A DNA stretch of 32,178 nt from Geothermovivens sp964644845 (GCA_964644845.1 CAZXXS010000095.1:1-32178); one strand, 5' to 3'; shown: positions 16,455 through 25,221, counted from the first letter of the stretch. The notes: generated by a model from the letters alone, not told the origin. A program made the numbers and translations.

Positions 16455-16496
16455 AGGCCTGCCATCCTTTTGCGTGAGTCAGGGGGTGGCAGGCCT
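16455..16496 (+). terminator. Long-stem hairpin after Gfo/Idh gene
   Basis: AGGCCTGCCATCC (16455-16467) pairs with GGGTGGCAGGCCT (16484-16496): 13 bp with one G-U and a 16-nt loop, 36 nt past the stop. The AGGCCTGCCA core is a perfect 10 bp. Only a weak T-rich stretch follows. Confidence 0.55.
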
Positions 16497-16819
16497 GTGC
16501 CTGCTTTGAAATACCGGTGTCTTCCACTCACTGGGGAATCCCGCTTTTCCCGACCGGACTCTACGCCGGGACGGGCTGTGCTGTCGAAGGTGGTCTCTCG
16601 GGCAGCGGGAGACCGGTTCTTGAGGAGCCCGGGTTGCACTTCGCGGTTTCTGCAGGTGAAGTTGACCTGGCAAGGGTAGCGGCTGTGCGGAGTTCCTCGG
16701 TTTGGGAGATGTCCTTGTGCAGTGGGTACTTTTGACGTGGGGGTGGCTCACTGCCAGCGGATCTGACGGTGGCTGTTGCGAAATTCAGCTCTGAACGTTT
16801 CCCAAACGCGGGAGGGTTT
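16497..16819. other. Gap of about 320 bp with one strong hairpin
   Basis: No gene. GGTCTCTCG (16592-16600) / CGGGAGACC (16606-16614) forms a 9-bp stem (one G-U) with a 5-nt loop. It could belong to the leader of the SDR operon; I see no convincing promoter. Confidence 0.45.
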
Positions 16820-17596
16820 GTGAGAGACCTGGGCTTGGTTGGCAAGGTGGTTTTGGTGACCGGAGCCAGCAGCGGGATTGGCCGTGCCACGGCCGTTGCT
16901 TTCGGGCGAGAACGTGCGAAGGTCGCGCTTCTGGCCCGCGACCGCCAGCGTCTTGAGGAAACGGCTTCGCAAGTGCGCAGGGCGGGTGGTGAAGCCCTGG
17001 TGCTCCCCACGGACGTGACGGTACCCGAGCAGGCTGAGGCAGCGGTGCGTGCCGCAGTGGAGCGTTGGAGTGGCATCGACGTACTGGTCAACGCGGCTGG
17101 CATCATCGCGAGCGGCACAATTGAGAACACCAGTCTTGAAGAATGGGACAGGATGTTCAACATCAACGTGCGAGCGGTGTTTTACCTGATGCACCTGTGT
17201 GTACCGTACCTGGTGGAACGCAAAGGCAACATCGTCAACGTGTCGAGCGTGACGGGATTGCGCGCCTTCCCTAACGTGCTCGCCTACTGCGCCAGCAAGG
17301 CCGCCGTGGATCATCTGACGCGTGCGGCAGCGCTTGAGCTGGCTCCAAAAGGTGTGCGTGTCAACGCGGTCAATCCTGGTGTTGTGGTCACCGAGTTGCA
17401 CCGGCGCGGTGGCATGAGCGAGGAGGCCTACCGCGAGTTTCTCGAGCGCAGCAAAACGACCCACCCTTTGGGGCGCGTTGGACGCCCCGAGGAAGTCGCG
17501 GACTTGATCCTCTTTTTGGCTTCGCCGCACGCCGACTGGATCACCGGCGACACAATCAGCATCGACGGCGGTCGGGCTCAGACGTGCTTACGGTGA
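16820..17596 (+). CDS. Short-chain dehydrogenase/reductase, classical type
   Basis: 258 aa from the GTG at 16820, which follows GGAGGG closely; an in-frame GTG at 16769 would add 17 non-conserved residues and has no ribosome binding site. Classical SDR: TGASSGIG (14-21), NAAG, catalytic S143, Y156 and K160 (AYCASK), NPGVV, and C-terminal TGDTISIDGGR. NAD(P)-dependent oxidation of an alcohol, probably a sugar or hydroxyacid, or 3-oxoacyl-ACP reduction; the family does not allow a finer call. The nucleotidyltransferase gene starts 19 bp after its stop, so the two are likely co-transcribed. Confidence 0.85.
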   Translation: MRDLGLVGKVVLVTGASSGIGRATAVAFGRERAKVALLARDRQRLEETASQVRRAGGEALVLPTDVTVPEQAEAAVRAAVERWSGIDVLVNAAGIIASGTIENTSLEEWDRMFNINVRAVFYLMHLCVPYLVERKGNIVNVSSVTGLRAFPNVLAYCASKAAVDHLTRAAALELAPKGVRVNAVNPGVVVTELHRRGGMSEEAYREFLERSKTTHPLGRVGRPEEVADLILFLASPHADWITGDTISIDGGRAQTCLR

Positions 17597-17615
17597 ACAA
17601 TTTGGGTGTGCCCCA

Positions 17616-18059
17616 ATGTTGAGCGAAGATTTTCGCGACTTCCTTCGGTTACTCAACGAACACGGTGTTCGCTACCTCGTGGTGGGAGCGTTCGCCGTGG
17701 CCGTTCACGGGTACCCGCGCAACACCGGCGACATCGACATTTGGATTGAAAGAACTCCCGAGAATGCCCGAAAAATGATCGCCGTGTTGAAGGACTTCGG
17801 GTTTGGCTCGCTAAACCTGACCGATTCGGATTTTCTTCAGCCGGACCAGGTCATCCAGCTCGGATTTCCTCCGAACCGAATTGACCTTTTGACGGATGTC
17901 TCCGGCGGGTCTTTCGAAATCTGCTACCCTGAACGCATCGAGAAGGAACTGGACGGGGTCACGGTTGCTTTTGTCGGACGTGACTGTTTGCAGCGAATCA
18001 AGAAAGCCTCGGCCAGATCCCAGGACCTGGCTGATCTGGAGAATCTGGGCCTTTTGTAG
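17616..18059 (+). CDS. Small nucleotidyltransferase (DUF6036-like, Pol-beta fold)
   Basis: 147 aa; ATG at 17616 with only a weak ribosome binding site, 19 bp after the SDR stop. Pol-beta nucleotidyltransferase motif GAFAVAVHGYPRNTGDIDI: Gly24, metal-binding D39 and D41, and a probable third acidic residue D90 in PPNRIDLLTDVSG. Stand-alone proteins of this type occur with a small partner gene and have been likened to AbiEii/MenT toxin nucleotidyltransferases, but activity is unproven. Here the partner gene follows. Unlike the flanking metabolic genes, this pair may be a mobile or selfish module. Confidence 0.75.
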   Translation: MLSEDFRDFLRLLNEHGVRYLVVGAFAVAVHGYPRNTGDIDIWIERTPENARKMIAVLKDFGFGSLNLTDSDFLQPDQVIQLGFPPNRIDLLTDVSGGSFEICYPERIEKELDGVTVAFVGRDCLQRIKKASARSQDLADLENLGLL

Positions 18060-18079
18060 CCGGGGCAAAGGGAGTGTCT

Positions 18080-18373
18080 GTGCCGAAACGACGTGCCATC
18101 GCACCTGTGGTGCGGAAGAAGCCGCTTTCTGAACCCGATCGCGATGTGCGCTACTGGCGTCGCCGAACGGTAGCGGCCCGAATCGCGCAGGTGGAGAAAC
18201 TGCGTCGGCAGTACATTCTGTGGAAGTACGGCACTTACCCGCCGCTGGAACGCGTGGTGCGGATTATTCCGCTGAGCGAATCCAGGGGGACCTGGCAGGA
18301 CCTTCGTGAAGGCTCTGTGGAATGCCACGAGGTACCGGACCGGGACGGCGAAGAAAAAGAAAGCAGGGCGTGA
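18080..18373 (+). CDS. Small basic protein, putative partner of the nucleotidyltransferase
   Basis: 97 aa from the GTG at 18080, with AAAGGGAG 5 nt upstream; the in-frame GTG at 18074 overlaps that site and is unlikely. The central part, DVRYWRRRTVAARIAQVEKL then RRQYILWKY and LERVVRIIPL, resembles the short W-x-x-(R/K)-(S/T)-P-x-E-R-(I/L)-x-A-x-E-x-L-R-R-Q-Y proteins I associate with DUF6036 nucleotidyltransferases; this rests on memory of the pattern. N-terminus Arg/Lys-rich, C-terminus acidic (DRDGEEKE). Role unknown: an antitoxin-like or substrate-binding partner is possible. Usually the small gene precedes the nucleotidyltransferase; here it follows. Confidence 0.6.
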   Translation: MPKRRAIAPVVRKKPLSEPDRDVRYWRRRTVAARIAQVEKLRRQYILWKYGTYPPLERVVRIIPLSESRGTWQDLREGSVECHEVPDRDGEEKESRA

Positions 18374-18515
18374 GCAGGGTCTTACGGGGCACTGCGCCGA
18401 CCAAGCCGTGAGTGCGCCGGGTGGTTGGCTGCCAGAGGTTGACTGCTGACTGCGAATCCCACGCTGCTTGCTGTTTGCTTCGGGACGTGGCTTTCTCAGA
18501 AACGGGAGAATTTTG

Positions 18516-21287
18516 ATGAACTTGAAGCCCGAAATCGCTGTCGTTGTGAGCGAGACCCACTGGGATCGGGAGTGGTACCAGCCTTTCCAGGAATTCCGCT
18601 ACCATCTGGTACAGACGTTCGAGACGCTTGTAGACATTCTGCGAGAGCGGTCGGACTACCGCTGTTTCGTTTTTGACGGGCAGGCGGTGGTACTTGAAGA
18701 CGCGCTGGAAGTAGCGCCCGAGCTGCGCGGGCCGTTGGCCGATCTGGGGCGCAAAGGGCGCATTCGGTTTGGCCCCTGGTACGTTCTGCCGGATGAATTC
18801 CTGGTCAGTGGAGAATCGCTGGTGCGGAACCTCCACTTTGGTTGCGAAGTAGCGCGCGCATTCGGTTCTCCCCTGTGGGTAGGCTACGTGCCGGATGCCT
18901 TTGGTCACCCGGCGCAGCTCCCGCAGATTTTGGCTCGTTTCGGAATCCGCCACGCCGTGATGTGGCGTGGCATGGGCGAGCAAGCCGACGATCTGGGATC
19001 TCAATTCTGGTGGGAAGGGCTGGATGGCTCCGTGGTGCTCACTGCCTGGTTGCCCCAAGGCTACGGAAATTTCTCCAAGCTTGGGTATCCGTTCGTGTGG
19101 GGTGACACCACAGGTTACCCGCCGTCCCTGGAAGAGGCCGACAAACGTTTGCGCGAACGACTCGAGGTGTTGCGCCGCTACGACAGGGCCGGTGTACACC
19201 TGCTCATGAACGGCGTTGACCACGTTCCTCCCCAGCGCGAACTCCCCGATCTTCTGGAAGGTCTTCGTCAGAGACATCCCGAGCTGAAAATCGTGCACGG
19301 GTCCTTTGAGGACTTTTTCGAAATTCTGGAGTCCCGTACAGACGTTCTTCCGCTTCTCAAGATGTACCAGGGGGAGTTTAATTCTGGCAAGCACAGTGTC
19401 ATTTTGCAGGGTGTCTACTCCTCGAGAGTTTACCTCAAACAGGCTAACTTCGAGTTGGAGACGCTCCTGGAACGCTACGTAGAACCGCTGGTGGCGCTGG
19501 CTTGTGCCACGGGAGGCTGGCGTCAATGGGATCGCTTTGTGGAGTACGCCTGGAAGGAATTGCTGAAGAATCATCCGCACGACGACATTTGCGGCTGCAG
19601 CGTGGACCAGGTTCACCGCAACAACGAGCACGTTTACGAACAGGTGCGCGAGGTCGCGGGTCAGGTGCTCAAAGACACCCTGCGGCACGTGGGGTGGCAC
19701 GTGGACTTGCGGCGCCAGAACGCTACGCCCTTTCTGATCTTCAACCCGGCTGAATTCCCGCGGCACGAGTGGAGTGAGGTGGAGTTGTGGTTCGACGGCC
19801 AGGATGAACGGCACCGAGAATTCCGCCTGATCACGGCGGAGGGGCAGGAGGTGCCTTTTGTGCGTACGGGGGACCGTGTGGTGCAGGGAGTGGATTTTCA
19901 GACTGCTTTTCGCAAACACGTTGTCTCTGGATTTGTGCGTTTGCCCGAAGTACCGCCTGTGGGATGGTGCACTGTTTACGCGGAGTCGGGTGTTACCGAA
20001 CAGGATGTTGGGAAAGTTTCGGTGGACGCTGAAGCTCGCCGGGTGGAAAGCCGCGACCTTGTGATGCAGTTTCACGCCGACGGAACCTTCGATCTGACGG
20101 ACAAACGCAGCGGCGAGACGTTCCGCGGGCTCCACGTGTTCGAAGACACCGAAGACGTCGGAGACAGCTACGACTACTCACCGGCCGAAAACTCGTTGAC
20201 CTTGACCACCGAGGGTGAGAGTGCAACCCTCCGGTTCGAGGACCACACCGTCTGTGCGGATGTGTGGGTGGAAAGGAAATGGGCATTGCCGGAAAGCTTC
20301 GATCGGGAGGATGGCAGGCGGTCTGCGGAGACTGTGGAAATCCCCATCCGGACGCGGGTTCGCATCTGGGCTGACAGTCCACGTGTCGACGTGCGAACAG
20401 AGGTAAACAACCGCGCCCGAGATCACCGGCTGCGTGTGCACTTCCCAACGGATGTGGACACGGTGTTTGCAGACGTCGACGAGCACTTCTGCATCCTCCG
20501 GCGACCGATTGCTCTTCCAAACGAAAAGGATCCGGCTCAGCCACCGGTTCGGACACGCCACTTTCAGCGTTTTGTATCCCTTGGCCGGCGAGGACGCGGT
20601 CTCGCTGTGGCGACCCGCGGACTTCACGAGGTGGAGGTGCTGGAGAGAAACGTGCTTGCCCTCACGCTTTTTCGGAGTTTCGGCTGGCTCTCACGCCCGG
20701 ATTTGCTAACTCGCCCCGGGCACGCTGGTCCCATGTTACCCACGCCCGAGGGGCAGTGTTTGCGCAAACTGGTTTTCGACTACGCGCTTTTGCCCCACGC
20801 CGGTGACGTCCGCAGGGACGATGTCCGCAATCAACTTCTTGCCTTCCTGTTGCCCCCGAAGGTAGAGCGTGCGAATTGGATCCCGAGCGTGGGTGTAGAC
20901 CTTCCACCGGAGGAAAGACCGCTCCAGAGCGAACCGCGGATCGAACGGGTGGCTCTTTTGCCGGACCGTGCAAGTCTCGTGACGGTTCAGGGAGAGGGCG
21001 TGGCTCTGAGCGCCGTGAAACGTGCCTGGAACTCGGACGATCTGGTGGTGCGTGTGTACTCGGTGTCGCCCGTGGCGCAAGAGGTGACCGTGAGAACCCT
21101 GTGGCCCCTGAGCCGAGTGTTCGAAGTGAACCTGGACGAGGTCTGGCTTGCCACACTTACACACGAATCCCGGAGTTTCCGCTTTACGATTCGCCCGAAT
21201 GAAATCCGGACGTTTCGACTCACGTTTCGCGAAGGATTCCCGCCTCCGAATCGGATTTGGAGTCAAGAAGAGGTGGAAACGCACTGA
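18516..21287 (+). CDS. GH38 alpha-mannosidase
   Basis: 923 aa; ATG at 18516 with GGGAG about 8 nt upstream; the frame extends upstream without a better site. No signal peptide, so probably cytosolic. Catalytic N-terminal domain: zinc ligands H15 and D17 (SETHWDREWY), nucleophile D127 with the fourth ligand region in YVPDAFGHPAQLPQ (124-137), MNGVDHVPP (231-239), and NHPHDDICGCSVDQVH (352-367) with zinc His355. The remaining 500 or so residues are the beta-rich C-terminal GH38 domains. Hydrolyses alpha-mannosidic bonds with retention; related enzymes also act on 2-O-glycerate or glucosyl derivatives. Downstream come sugar isomerase-like and amidohydrolase genes, but a hairpin and a 150-bp gap separate them. 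Confidence 0.9.
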   Translation: MNLKPEIAVVVSETHWDREWYQPFQEFRYHLVQTFETLVDILRERSDYRCFVFDGQAVVLEDALEVAPELRGPLADLGRKGRIRFGPWYVLPDEFLVSGESLVRNLHFGCEVARAFGSPLWVGYVPDAFGHPAQLPQILARFGIRHAVMWRGMGEQADDLGSQFWWEGLDGSVVLTAWLPQGYGNFSKLGYPFVWGDTTGYPPSLEEADKRLRERLEVLRRYDRAGVHLLMNGVDHVPPQRELPDLLEGLRQRHPELKIVHGSFEDFFEILESRTDVLPLLKMYQGEFNSGKHSVILQGVYSSRVYLKQANFELETLLERYVEPLVALACATGGWRQWDRFVEYAWKELLKNHPHDDICGCSVDQVHRNNEHVYEQVREVAGQVLKDTLRHVGWHVDLRRQNATPFLIFNPAEFPRHEWSEVELWFDGQDERHREFRLITAEGQEVPFVRTGDRVVQGVDFQTAFRKHVVSGFVRLPEVPPVGWCTVYAESGVTEQDVGKVSVDAEARRVESRDLVMQFHADGTFDLTDKRSGETFRGLHVFEDTEDVGDSYDYSPAENSLTLTTEGESATLRFEDHTVCADVWVERKWALPESFDREDGRRSAETVEIPIRTRVRIWADSPRVDVRTEVNNRARDHRLRVHFPTDVDTVFADVDEHFCILRRPIALPNEKDPAQPPVRTRHFQRFVSLGRRGRGLAVATRGLHEVEVLERNVLALTLFRSFGWLSRPDLLTRPGHAGPMLPTPEGQCLRKLVFDYALLPHAGDVRRDDVRNQLLAFLLPPKVERANWIPSVGVDLPPEERPLQSEPRIERVALLPDRASLVTVQGEGVALSAVKRAWNSDDLVVRVYSVSPVAQEVTVRTLWPLSRVFEVNLDEVWLATLTHESRSFRFTIRPNEIRTFRLTFREGFPPPNRIWSQEEVETH

Positions 21288-21331
21288 AGTGCGTTGATCC
21301 AATCAGTTTCAGCCGATTTTTGTCTGGCGTA

Positions 21332-21353
21332 GCCGGGGAATTCATGCCTCGGC
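21332..21353 (+). terminator. Hairpin after GH38 gene
   Basis: GCCGGGG (21332-21338) / CCTCGGC (21347-21353), 7 bp with one G-U, 8-nt loop, 44 nt after the stop. No U-tract follows; tentative. Confidence 0.35.
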
Positions 21354-21389
21354 GGGATGGCGAACGCGGACGTTGAAAGTGTCTTCTTG

Positions 21390-21419
21390 TTGACAATTGT
21401 TTTCCCAATCCGGTTACGT
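21390..21419 (+). promoter_or_regulatory. Possible promoter of the isomerase gene
   Basis: Perfect -35 TTGACA (21390-21395) with a poor -10 TTACGT (21414-21419) at 18-bp spacing, 23 bp before the ATG at 21442. The palindrome ACAATTGT (21394-21401) overlaps the -35. The weak -10 suggests an activated or incorrect assignment. Confidence 0.35.
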
Positions 21420-21441
21420 GCTCAGCCAAGGGAGGTGTGCC

Positions 21442-22938
21442 ATGCGCAAGACGACCATCGGAATGGTCATGTTAACGGACGAGCGCGAGCACGTCCACAC
21501 GCAGACTGATGCGCAGAACATGGAGGTCGTGCGGAAGTGGGCTGATCTGATCCGCGAGAAAACCCGAACGTTCACGGGTGAGACGTACGACATCGTGGTC
21601 GGAGAGAAGATCGTGTACGACGTTCGGACGGCCCAGCAGGTGGGGAAACAGCTTTCCGAAGCCGACGTTAAGCAAATCATTTTCGTCTACAACGTCTGGA
21701 ATTTTCCCTTCCTGGTGTGGCCTGTGCTGAACAGTGTGGGCCGCGACATCCCTATTCTCAGCTTGTCGAACAACAACGGCAAGTACCCGGGAAATGTGGG
21801 CTTGCTGGCTACGGACGGTGCGCTCCGCCAAGCGGGTTTCCGGACCCACCGGATTGTGGGCGATATGGACGACCCCGTTGTTCAGCAACGGGTCGTGAAC
21901 TGGGTCCGCGCCAGCCAGGCGGTGACCACCATTCGCAACGAGGTGTTTGGCTGTTACGGTGGACATTCGATGGGGATGGAGACGGGCTTCCCACATCTGA
22001 CACCCACGTTGAAGGCCTTTGGGACGACCATCCGCCAGATTGACCAACTCTGGCTGGTCGAGAAAATGAAAGAGGTCGATGAAAAGGAGGTTGAGGCCGG
22101 GCTAAAGTGGTTTGAAGAACTGCTGGGTTCCCGCCTGAAGTACGACGGCAAAATGCTGACGCCGGAGACCTTGAAGACGCAGATTCGCCTGTACCTTGCC
22201 ATGGAGGCTGTCAACAAGGAGAAGGGTTTCGATTTCTGTGGTCTGAAGGGACAGCGCGAACTCACGGAGTACGTCTGTCTCGGCGATGTGCCCGAAATGC
22301 TGATGAACGATCCGTACGATTGGCGGGGCCCCAAAGAACCCACGGTGTGCGCAACGGAAGCCGACACGTACGCAGCGATGACGATGCAGCTGCTCAAGTA
22401 CGTCAGCGGCGGTTTGCCTACCCTGTTCATGGACGTTCGACTTTACCACCCGGATCGGGATCTCTGGGATTTCTGCAATTCGGGCAATCACGCCACGTAC
22501 TACGCCAAGCGTAGTCGCGACCCGAAAGAGAATTTCTCCGTGGTGACATTCCACCCGGCACTTGAGTTCTACTTCAAGGCTGGCGGAGCGTCTGTGGAGT
22601 TCGACGCTGCCCCTGGACCGCTCACCTTCGCGCGGCTTGGGCTGTGGGACGAGAAACCGTACATGGTCATCGTAGAGGGCGAGGTGCTGGACCTGCCTGC
22701 CGAGGAGCGTAAGAAATTGAATGCGATGACGGATCCCACGTGGCCGCACGTGCACGCCAAACTCCACTGCACTTTTGACGAATTCGTACAAGTGTTCCCC
22801 TGCAACCACATTCTGGCTGTGGAAGGCGACTGGGTGGACGCCCTGGTTACGCTGTGCGAGATTGCCGGAATAACCCCCGTTGTTCTGGGTGAGCGTGGCC
22901 AAGATCGACTCCCGCCCATTTGGGAGCGAGTTAAGTAG
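21442..22938 (+). CDS. L-fucose/L-arabinose isomerase-fold protein
   Basis: 498 aa; ATG at 21442 after AAGGGAGGTG. Belongs to the FucI/AraA-like family: the metal site is visible as E306 (CATEADTYAAMTMQ), D331 (LFMDVR, 25 residues on, as in FucI E337/D361) and H456 (FPCNHI). The N-terminal part has the Rossmann-like VGEKIVYD and LSLSNNNGKYPGNVGLL segments; C-terminal WPHVHAKLHCTFDEFVQ. The enzyme should interconvert an aldose and ketose with Mn, or act on a related sugar. It is shorter than E. coli FucI (about 590), like the many uncharacterised members found in glycan loci. It is followed by a strong terminator, so probably monocistronic or the end of a unit. Which sugar it uses cannot be told. 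Confidence 0.85.
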   Translation: MRKTTIGMVMLTDEREHVHTQTDAQNMEVVRKWADLIREKTRTFTGETYDIVVGEKIVYDVRTAQQVGKQLSEADVKQIIFVYNVWNFPFLVWPVLNSVGRDIPILSLSNNNGKYPGNVGLLATDGALRQAGFRTHRIVGDMDDPVVQQRVVNWVRASQAVTTIRNEVFGCYGGHSMGMETGFPHLTPTLKAFGTTIRQIDQLWLVEKMKEVDEKEVEAGLKWFEELLGSRLKYDGKMLTPETLKTQIRLYLAMEAVNKEKGFDFCGLKGQRELTEYVCLGDVPEMLMNDPYDWRGPKEPTVCATEADTYAAMTMQLLKYVSGGLPTLFMDVRLYHPDRDLWDFCNSGNHATYYAKRSRDPKENFSVVTFHPALEFYFKAGGASVEFDAAPGPLTFARLGLWDEKPYMVIVEGEVLDLPAEERKKLNAMTDPTWPHVHAKLHCTFDEFVQVFPCNHILAVEGDWVDALVTLCEIAGITPVVLGERGQDRLPPIWERVK

Positions 22939-22964
22939 TCGGTCCAGAGATGCGAAAAAGCGCG

Positions 22965-23002
22965 GGAGCCGCGTCCTGAAAAAAGACGCGGCTCCGCCTT
23001 TT
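22965..23002 (+). terminator. Strong intrinsic terminator after the isomerase gene
   Basis: GGAGCCGCGTC (22965-22975), 9-nt A-rich loop, GACGCGGCTCC (22985-22995), then GCCTTTTAA. The 11-bp GC stem and U-tract start 27 nt past the stop. Upstream A-run gives partial bidirectional character. Confidence 0.88.
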
Positions 23003-23081
23003 AAAGCCTCAGCCTTTGGAGCGATTGTGGTGGAGCAGGTGGGCACGTAGACCGAAACTCGCGGCCTGAGGTCGGACAAAA

Positions 23082-24383
23082 ATGAGCTTGAACTCCATTG
23101 CTGAAGCCCTAGAAAAAGAGCTCGCCGCGCTACCTGTGTTCGACACGCACGAGCACCTGCCGCGCGAGTCAGCGGTTCTGCATCAGGGACTGGATCCTTT
23201 TCGCTTTGTGGGTCATTACCTTCGGGCGGACCTGGTGGCCGCGGGGATGCCCGCGCGTGACGCTTACGTGACCCTCCAGGATTCAACTTTGCCGCTGGAA
23301 ACGCGCTGGCGCCTGCTGGCGCCTTACTGGCGCCGTGTCAAACACGGGCGTTACGCCCTGGCAGCGAGGCTCGCTTTGCGCGAACTGTTTGGTGTGGAAG
23401 ATCTCGGCCTGGAAGCCTTGCAAGCACTTGCGAAGCGTTTGCAGCGGGAAGCTACTGCGGGGTACTACCGCAAGATCCTCACAGATCGCGGCAACATTCG
23501 CTGGGTGTTGAATTTCGTGGAACCGTGGATTGAGGAAGTCCGCAACCCGGATCCGGAATTTCTGTTGCCGGTTCCGACGCTTTTCGAGCTGGTGATGTTG
23601 CGGCGCCGAGCTGACCTGGAATACCTGGAGAGCAAGTTCGGAGTGGCACTGGAGTCTTTCGATCGCTACCTGGCGTTTCTGGAAGAACTGACGGACCGCT
23701 ACGTGCAGTCGGGCGCCAGAGCATTGAAGTTCAATCTTGCCTACGCGCGGTCACTCCGGTTTGGCCGACCGACGCGGCACGAAGCTGAGACAGCATTCAA
23801 CCAGCTCCTGGCGCACTACGGCGAGGGTGCTGCCCAACGCGAGTTGGTACCTCTGCAGGACTACCTGGTACGACACCTGGTGCGTCTGGCCACGGAGCAC
23901 AACCTCCCTGTGGTCTTCCACACCGGTTACCAAAACGATCAGAACCACTTTCTGGAACACGCCCGGGCGACGCACTTGACTGGGCTTTTTCTGGATTTTC
24001 CGCGAGCGCGTTTCGTGTTGCTGCACGCGGGTTTCCCGTGGGTCGAAGAAACGCTTTTGCTGTCCAAGATGTTTACGAACGTTTGGCAGAGTCTGGCCTG
24101 GTTGTACATCCTGAGTGAGGACGTTTCTGTTCGTGCACTCCGCTTTTGTTTGGATGTGCTGCCACTGAATCGCACCTTGGCATTTGGTGGCGACAGCATG
24201 ATTGTAGAGAAGGTGCTGGGACACCTCCGTCTGGCGCAAAGGACCTTGGCTGCAGTGCTGGGTGAGCGTGTGCGCGACGCCTTAGTGACGGAAGAAGACG
24301 CACTCGGCATCGCTCGAGCCTGGCTTTGGGAAAATCCGGTGGAGTTGTTCGGTCTCCCGAACGCTGAGCAACCGGGCGCGTAG
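23082..24383 (+). CDS. Amidohydrolase-superfamily protein, uronate isomerase-like
   Basis: 433 aa; ATG at 23082 with GAGGTC about 8 nt upstream. Amidohydrolase TIM barrel: DTHEHL with H23 and H25 on strand 1, K216 (RALKFNLAY), H280 (VVFHTGYQ), H315 (LLHAGFPW), and catalytic D371 (AFGGDS). The layout and helical insert (about 40-140) resemble uronate isomerase (UxaC) and the glucuronate isomerase-like amidohydrolases rather than imidazolonepropionase or dihydroorotase types. Function: hydrolysis of a lactone or amide, or isomerisation of a uronic acid; it is not decidable here. It is separated from the isomerase-like gene by a terminator, so has its own promoter. With GH38 and the FucI-like gene it suggests glycan sugar breakdown. 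Confidence 0.82.
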   Translation: MSLNSIAEALEKELAALPVFDTHEHLPRESAVLHQGLDPFRFVGHYLRADLVAAGMPARDAYVTLQDSTLPLETRWRLLAPYWRRVKHGRYALAARLALRELFGVEDLGLEALQALAKRLQREATAGYYRKILTDRGNIRWVLNFVEPWIEEVRNPDPEFLLPVPTLFELVMLRRRADLEYLESKFGVALESFDRYLAFLEELTDRYVQSGARALKFNLAYARSLRFGRPTRHEAETAFNQLLAHYGEGAAQRELVPLQDYLVRHLVRLATEHNLPVVFHTGYQNDQNHFLEHARATHLTGLFLDFPRARFVLLHAGFPWVEETLLLSKMFTNVWQSLAWLYILSEDVSVRALRFCLDVLPLNRTLAFGGDSMIVEKVLGHLRLAQRTLAAVLGERVRDALVTEEDALGIARAWLWENPVELFGLPNAEQPGA

Positions 24384-24386
24384 GGG

Positions 24387-24513
24387 CCAGAAGTGTGCCC
24401 GAAAGGCGTCGAGAAAACGGATTCCTTCCGCGGAAACGGTTGCCTCAGGGCACGTTGGCGTAACCCGTAGGCGGCCGTGCTTGGGCTGCGCGACACTTCT
24501 GGAACCCTGAGGC
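24387..24513 (+). other. Interleaved inverted repeats after the amidohydrolase gene (pseudoknot-like topology)
   Basis: CCAGAAGTGT (24387-24396) is complementary to ACACTTCTGG (24493-24502), and GCCTCAGGG (24442-24450) to CCCTGAGGC (24505-24513), so the two pairings interleave (A-B-A'-B'). A 10-bp palindrome TTCCGCGGAA lies at 24426-24435. The region starts 3 bp after the amidohydrolase stop and has no gene; the remaining gap to 24714 shows nothing else. Confidence 0.45.
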
Positions 24514-24714
24514 GCCGTGAACGCTGACCTGGTCGCGTCAACTCTCCAGGGACGTGGGCATGTGTGTGCAGATCCGGCTCGTGAGCTGGCGTCCGTAGTT
24601 AGCGAACAGCTGGGCGCCAACCTCGGCTGCGTGGCCCGGGCACAAGCGGCGTCGAATCTTGTGACCACGTGTTCCACTCGAAGCCGCGGGTCTGGTTGGA
24701 ACCCGGGTACGAAC

Positions 24715-25221
24715 TTACGGCTCGAGCAGCTTCGTCAGGTTGTTGTACTGGTCGTCACAGGTGGAGGCAACATCGATGATCATCCGTGCCAGCAGCCCGC
24801 CCGTCAGAAACTGGGTTGGTGCCTCCCACTGCACGTCAATGTCGCCGTTTGCTTCATCCCAGGCGAATTTGGAGCCGGGAACGTCGCTGTTGTAGCGGAG
24901 CAGCGTGTCCTTCAGCTCCAGTGGAAAGGCCGTACTGTCTTCTTTGTCGATCACGGTACAGCTAACCACAACCCAATTTTTCCGCTCGTTGTTGTAGCTG
25001 ACGCGCACGAACCAGCGGTCGACTCCCTTGGCGTCGCTGGCCGAGAAAATGAACAGGTAGATGTCTTTGTCGGGAACCTGCGCAAACTGGTAACCGGTCG
25101 CCTTCACGAGCAAGGCGAGGGCGTCCTGGTTGGCATTTTGGACCTGTGCCCTGGCCGGAAGAGCGGCCGCGAGGGTGGCGGCAAAGACAAGCAAGAAAAC
25201 GGACTGGGTGGTTCGGATCAT
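24715..25221 (-). CDS. Small secreted YbjN-like protein
   Basis: 168 aa; ATG at 25221 with GGAGGAA about 8 nt away. Signal peptide 1-25 (VFLLVFAATLAAALPARA). The mature part, starting QVQNANQDALALLVKATGY, alternates amphipathic beta strands (DIYLFIFSAS, WFVRVSYNN, NWVVVSCTVID) and ends in a helix with a lone Cys (DVASTCDDQYNNLTKL). The pattern resembles YbjN/type III chaperone-like sensory proteins (PF10722), an inference from pattern. No neighbour is on the same strand nearby; gene is surrounded by gaps, so likely monocistronic. Function unknown. Confidence 0.65.
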   Translation of the reverse strand: MIRTTQSVFLLVFAATLAAALPARAQVQNANQDALALLVKATGYQFAQVPDKDIYLFIFSASDAKGVDRWFVRVSYNNERKNWVVVSCTVIDKEDSTAFPLELKDTLLRYNSDVPGSKFAWDEANGDIDVQWEAPTQFLTGGLLARMIIDVASTCDDQYNNLTKLLEP

